64,000 nucleotides of DNA from Opisthocomus hoazin (taxonomy: Eukaryota; Chordata; Aves; Opisthocomiformes; Opisthocomidae): positions 127,918,465-127,982,464 of the forward strand of contig NC_134414.1 of assembly GCF_030867145.1 (NCBI RefSeq), written 5' to 3'. The notes beneath the pieces were generated by a model. That model was not told the DNA's origin. It saw only the letters and a program-made list of their open reading frames with translations, and made no database searches. The position numbers were made by a program, and so were the translations under genes. Shown here in pieces: positions 62,154 through 64,000 of this stretch. The stretch's first letter is position 1. Each line of letters opens with the position of its first letter.

Positions 62154-64000
62154 CTGGGTTTTTTTTGCGTAGGGGCAGGAGGTGTCTTTTGGTTGGCTAG
62201 TTTTTCACAAATTACTAATTGCAGGGCCTCCCTCCCAGTTCAGATAGCTTAGCACCCAGGGAGCCAATTGCTCAAGTTATCTGATTAATATTAAGACATA
62301 TGCCTTAAACCTGTGAGGTTATACACATATTGGAGTTTGACTGCTACATAGTTCTATCCGTCAATCTCTGCTCCCCTTCTCCTGTTTCCCCATAACTTTT
62401 TAATCAACGGGTAGCACGGGCACACCCAGAATGAATGCCCCACTCATGCAGAATTCAGCTTTTATTCATTGTTTAAGGCAACAGCTGGCTGGCAAAATGA
62501 TCAGGTACTTCTTTCCTTTTGCCTGGTGAGGAATTGGGGTACCAGGGTGTGGAGATTTAAGGGACAAAAGACAGGGTCTGTAAAAATCTGGGCTTTTGTT
62601 TTGCTGCTTCCAAAAGGGCTTGTTTAATTAATGTTCCATGTTAGACAGAAAAAGATGTTTCAATGATTTATGCATTTGGAAGCCTTCCCCCCATTTTAAT
62701 GAAATTAAACAATGATTTGGCCTTTGGGGCTTCATAAAATCCACTATAAACCTGCTTATGCTAGGCTTATAACTTCATTATTTAATAATGAGCTCCAGCT
62801 AAAAATCTGGTATTCATTTCCAGTTCTGCAAGATGTTGTTACAATCCTCCATTAGCTACTGTAATCTGTGGCATAGATTTTATCGTATATTTTCTTAATT
62901 GAGCTGTTGCAGCAATAGGCCTAGGAAAAGTTATTTAGTAGACAAGACTAAAATGGCACATTTGGAATAGTCATATACCTGGGACTGTATAGTCTGTACA
63001 CATTTGCAGCTGGAAATAATATGAAGAATGTGGCGTCTACTTTCAGATAAAAAGCTGGCAATTTTTTCTCCTTGTGTAATCTATTCATACAATTTAATGC
63101 CTGGAAAGGCTAAAAAACACTTAGAGAAATTAATCCAATGAACCAGAATGTTTTACCCAAATGTTTTACTTTACCTTTTTAATAACAGAAAAAAAGAATA
63201 ATCCATTTTTGATGAAACAGCAATACAATTTTTAATGAAATGGCAACAGTATAACTGAAAGATTCAGATACAACACGTAGTATCAAGATAAGCTGTAGCT
63301 CAGTTTTATTCTTCTCTTGCCTTGAATAAAGTCTTGTGAAAGCCTTACTGCAAAGCCTGTGGCAAATGAGGACCAGGACCTCTCAAGCCACATGCCAGGA
63401 TTTCATAAGCTTCCCCTTTGGGATTCACACCGAGTCTGTTTAGTTTGATATGATGTGTATATTTATCTGTTGTAACGTATGTTTCCTCTGAAGTAATTCT
63501 GTGGGGCTTCAGGCTAGCTTAGGGAACCAATTTATGTAAGGAGAACGAGTTGTTGGCATATTAGCTTGCCAAGAGTAAACGTATATGGGATTTTTATGGC
63601 TTGGCATGGGCTGTCTCAGTAACAATATCCTCATACTGCTCTTAATCATCCTGACTATATCGACACTTCTCTAACAAGAGCATGACTTATGTGTAGTACA
63701 ATCAAGACGCATTTGTCTTCTGCTTTCTGGTCTTAATACAGAAATCCAGTTCAAGACTCCTTTTCATGCTTAGCAGAGCCGAAGGATCTTATTTCAAGAT
63801 GACTCAGCTCTTTGCAAGTGAGATGAACCAAGTTTCTCTGCCCTCCCTTATACTTCACAGGAATAATAACCTGCCTGATTTGGTCAGCTGAAACTATTTA
63901 ACTCTTTCTTAACAGAATAAGCAGATATCTATATTGATTTGTGAAAGACACTACATGTAAGTCAAGGTTCTGAAGTGACCTAACATTTAGAGGTGCAAAA

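Larger units (their letters stand above)
59773..64000 (+). other. First intron of the GCAP gene (partial), no other feature seen
   Basis: It starts with the GTAAGA donor and runs past the right edge. I looked for the expected second exon, which encodes the rest of the second EF-hand (a DG-x(2)-DF-x-E pattern), and did not see it. The region is AT-rich, with a T10-A12 self-complementary tract near 60,615 and a small inverted repeat at 62,105. ORFs here, such as one of 116 codons at 60,645, have the composition of non-coding DNA. Confidence 0.6.

Overview
The window looks like vertebrate nuclear DNA, most probably from a bird. It is AT-rich and CpG-depleted with no dense ORFs. It carries typical avian CR1 LINE copies, with 3' tails of the ATTCTATG or ATTCTGTG type, and a CpG-containing LTR-like repeat of a kind common in bird genomes. 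The species cannot be named from the sequence.

Layout. 1-11.2 kb: unique non-coding DNA with several speculative exon-like segments (best at 5,023-5,186 and 6,728-6,800). 11.2-11.8 kb: two CR1 copies in tandem on the minus strand. 11.8-21.8 kb: AT-rich unique DNA with two C-rich tracts able to form G-quadruplexes. 21.8-22.1 kb: an old, diverged CR1. 22.1-46.6 kb: mostly unique DNA with simple repeats, a CpG-enriched exon-like pair (30.6-31.0 kb), and two short segments that may be diverged 3'-half exons of MORC1 (29.1 and 42.5-42.7 kb). 46.6-50.6 kb: a transposon cluster: a plus-strand CR1 with an uninterrupted 3' ORF2 segment, a minus-strand CR1 facing it tail to tail, and two copies (one short, one about 1.1 kb) of an LTR-like repeat. 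50.6-59.5 kb: unique DNA with a small tandem repeat and a 0.3-kb CpG-rich patch. 59,581-59,772: the only confident protein-coding exon, the first coding exon of a guanylate cyclase-activating protein gene, best matched to GUCA1C (GCAP3). Its first intron runs to the right edge.

How the parts relate. In mammals MORC1 lies immediately upstream of GUCA1C in the same orientation. If that order holds here, the plus-strand DNA before 59.5 kb would be MORC1 or the MORC1-GUCA1C spacer. One short segment (29,088-29,136) resembles the human MORC1 protein, so this is plausible but unproven: no GHKL ATPase or CW zinc-finger exon was found. I found no operon, CRISPR array, phage or other compact multi-gene system; the interest lies in possible cryptic exons and the transposon structure.
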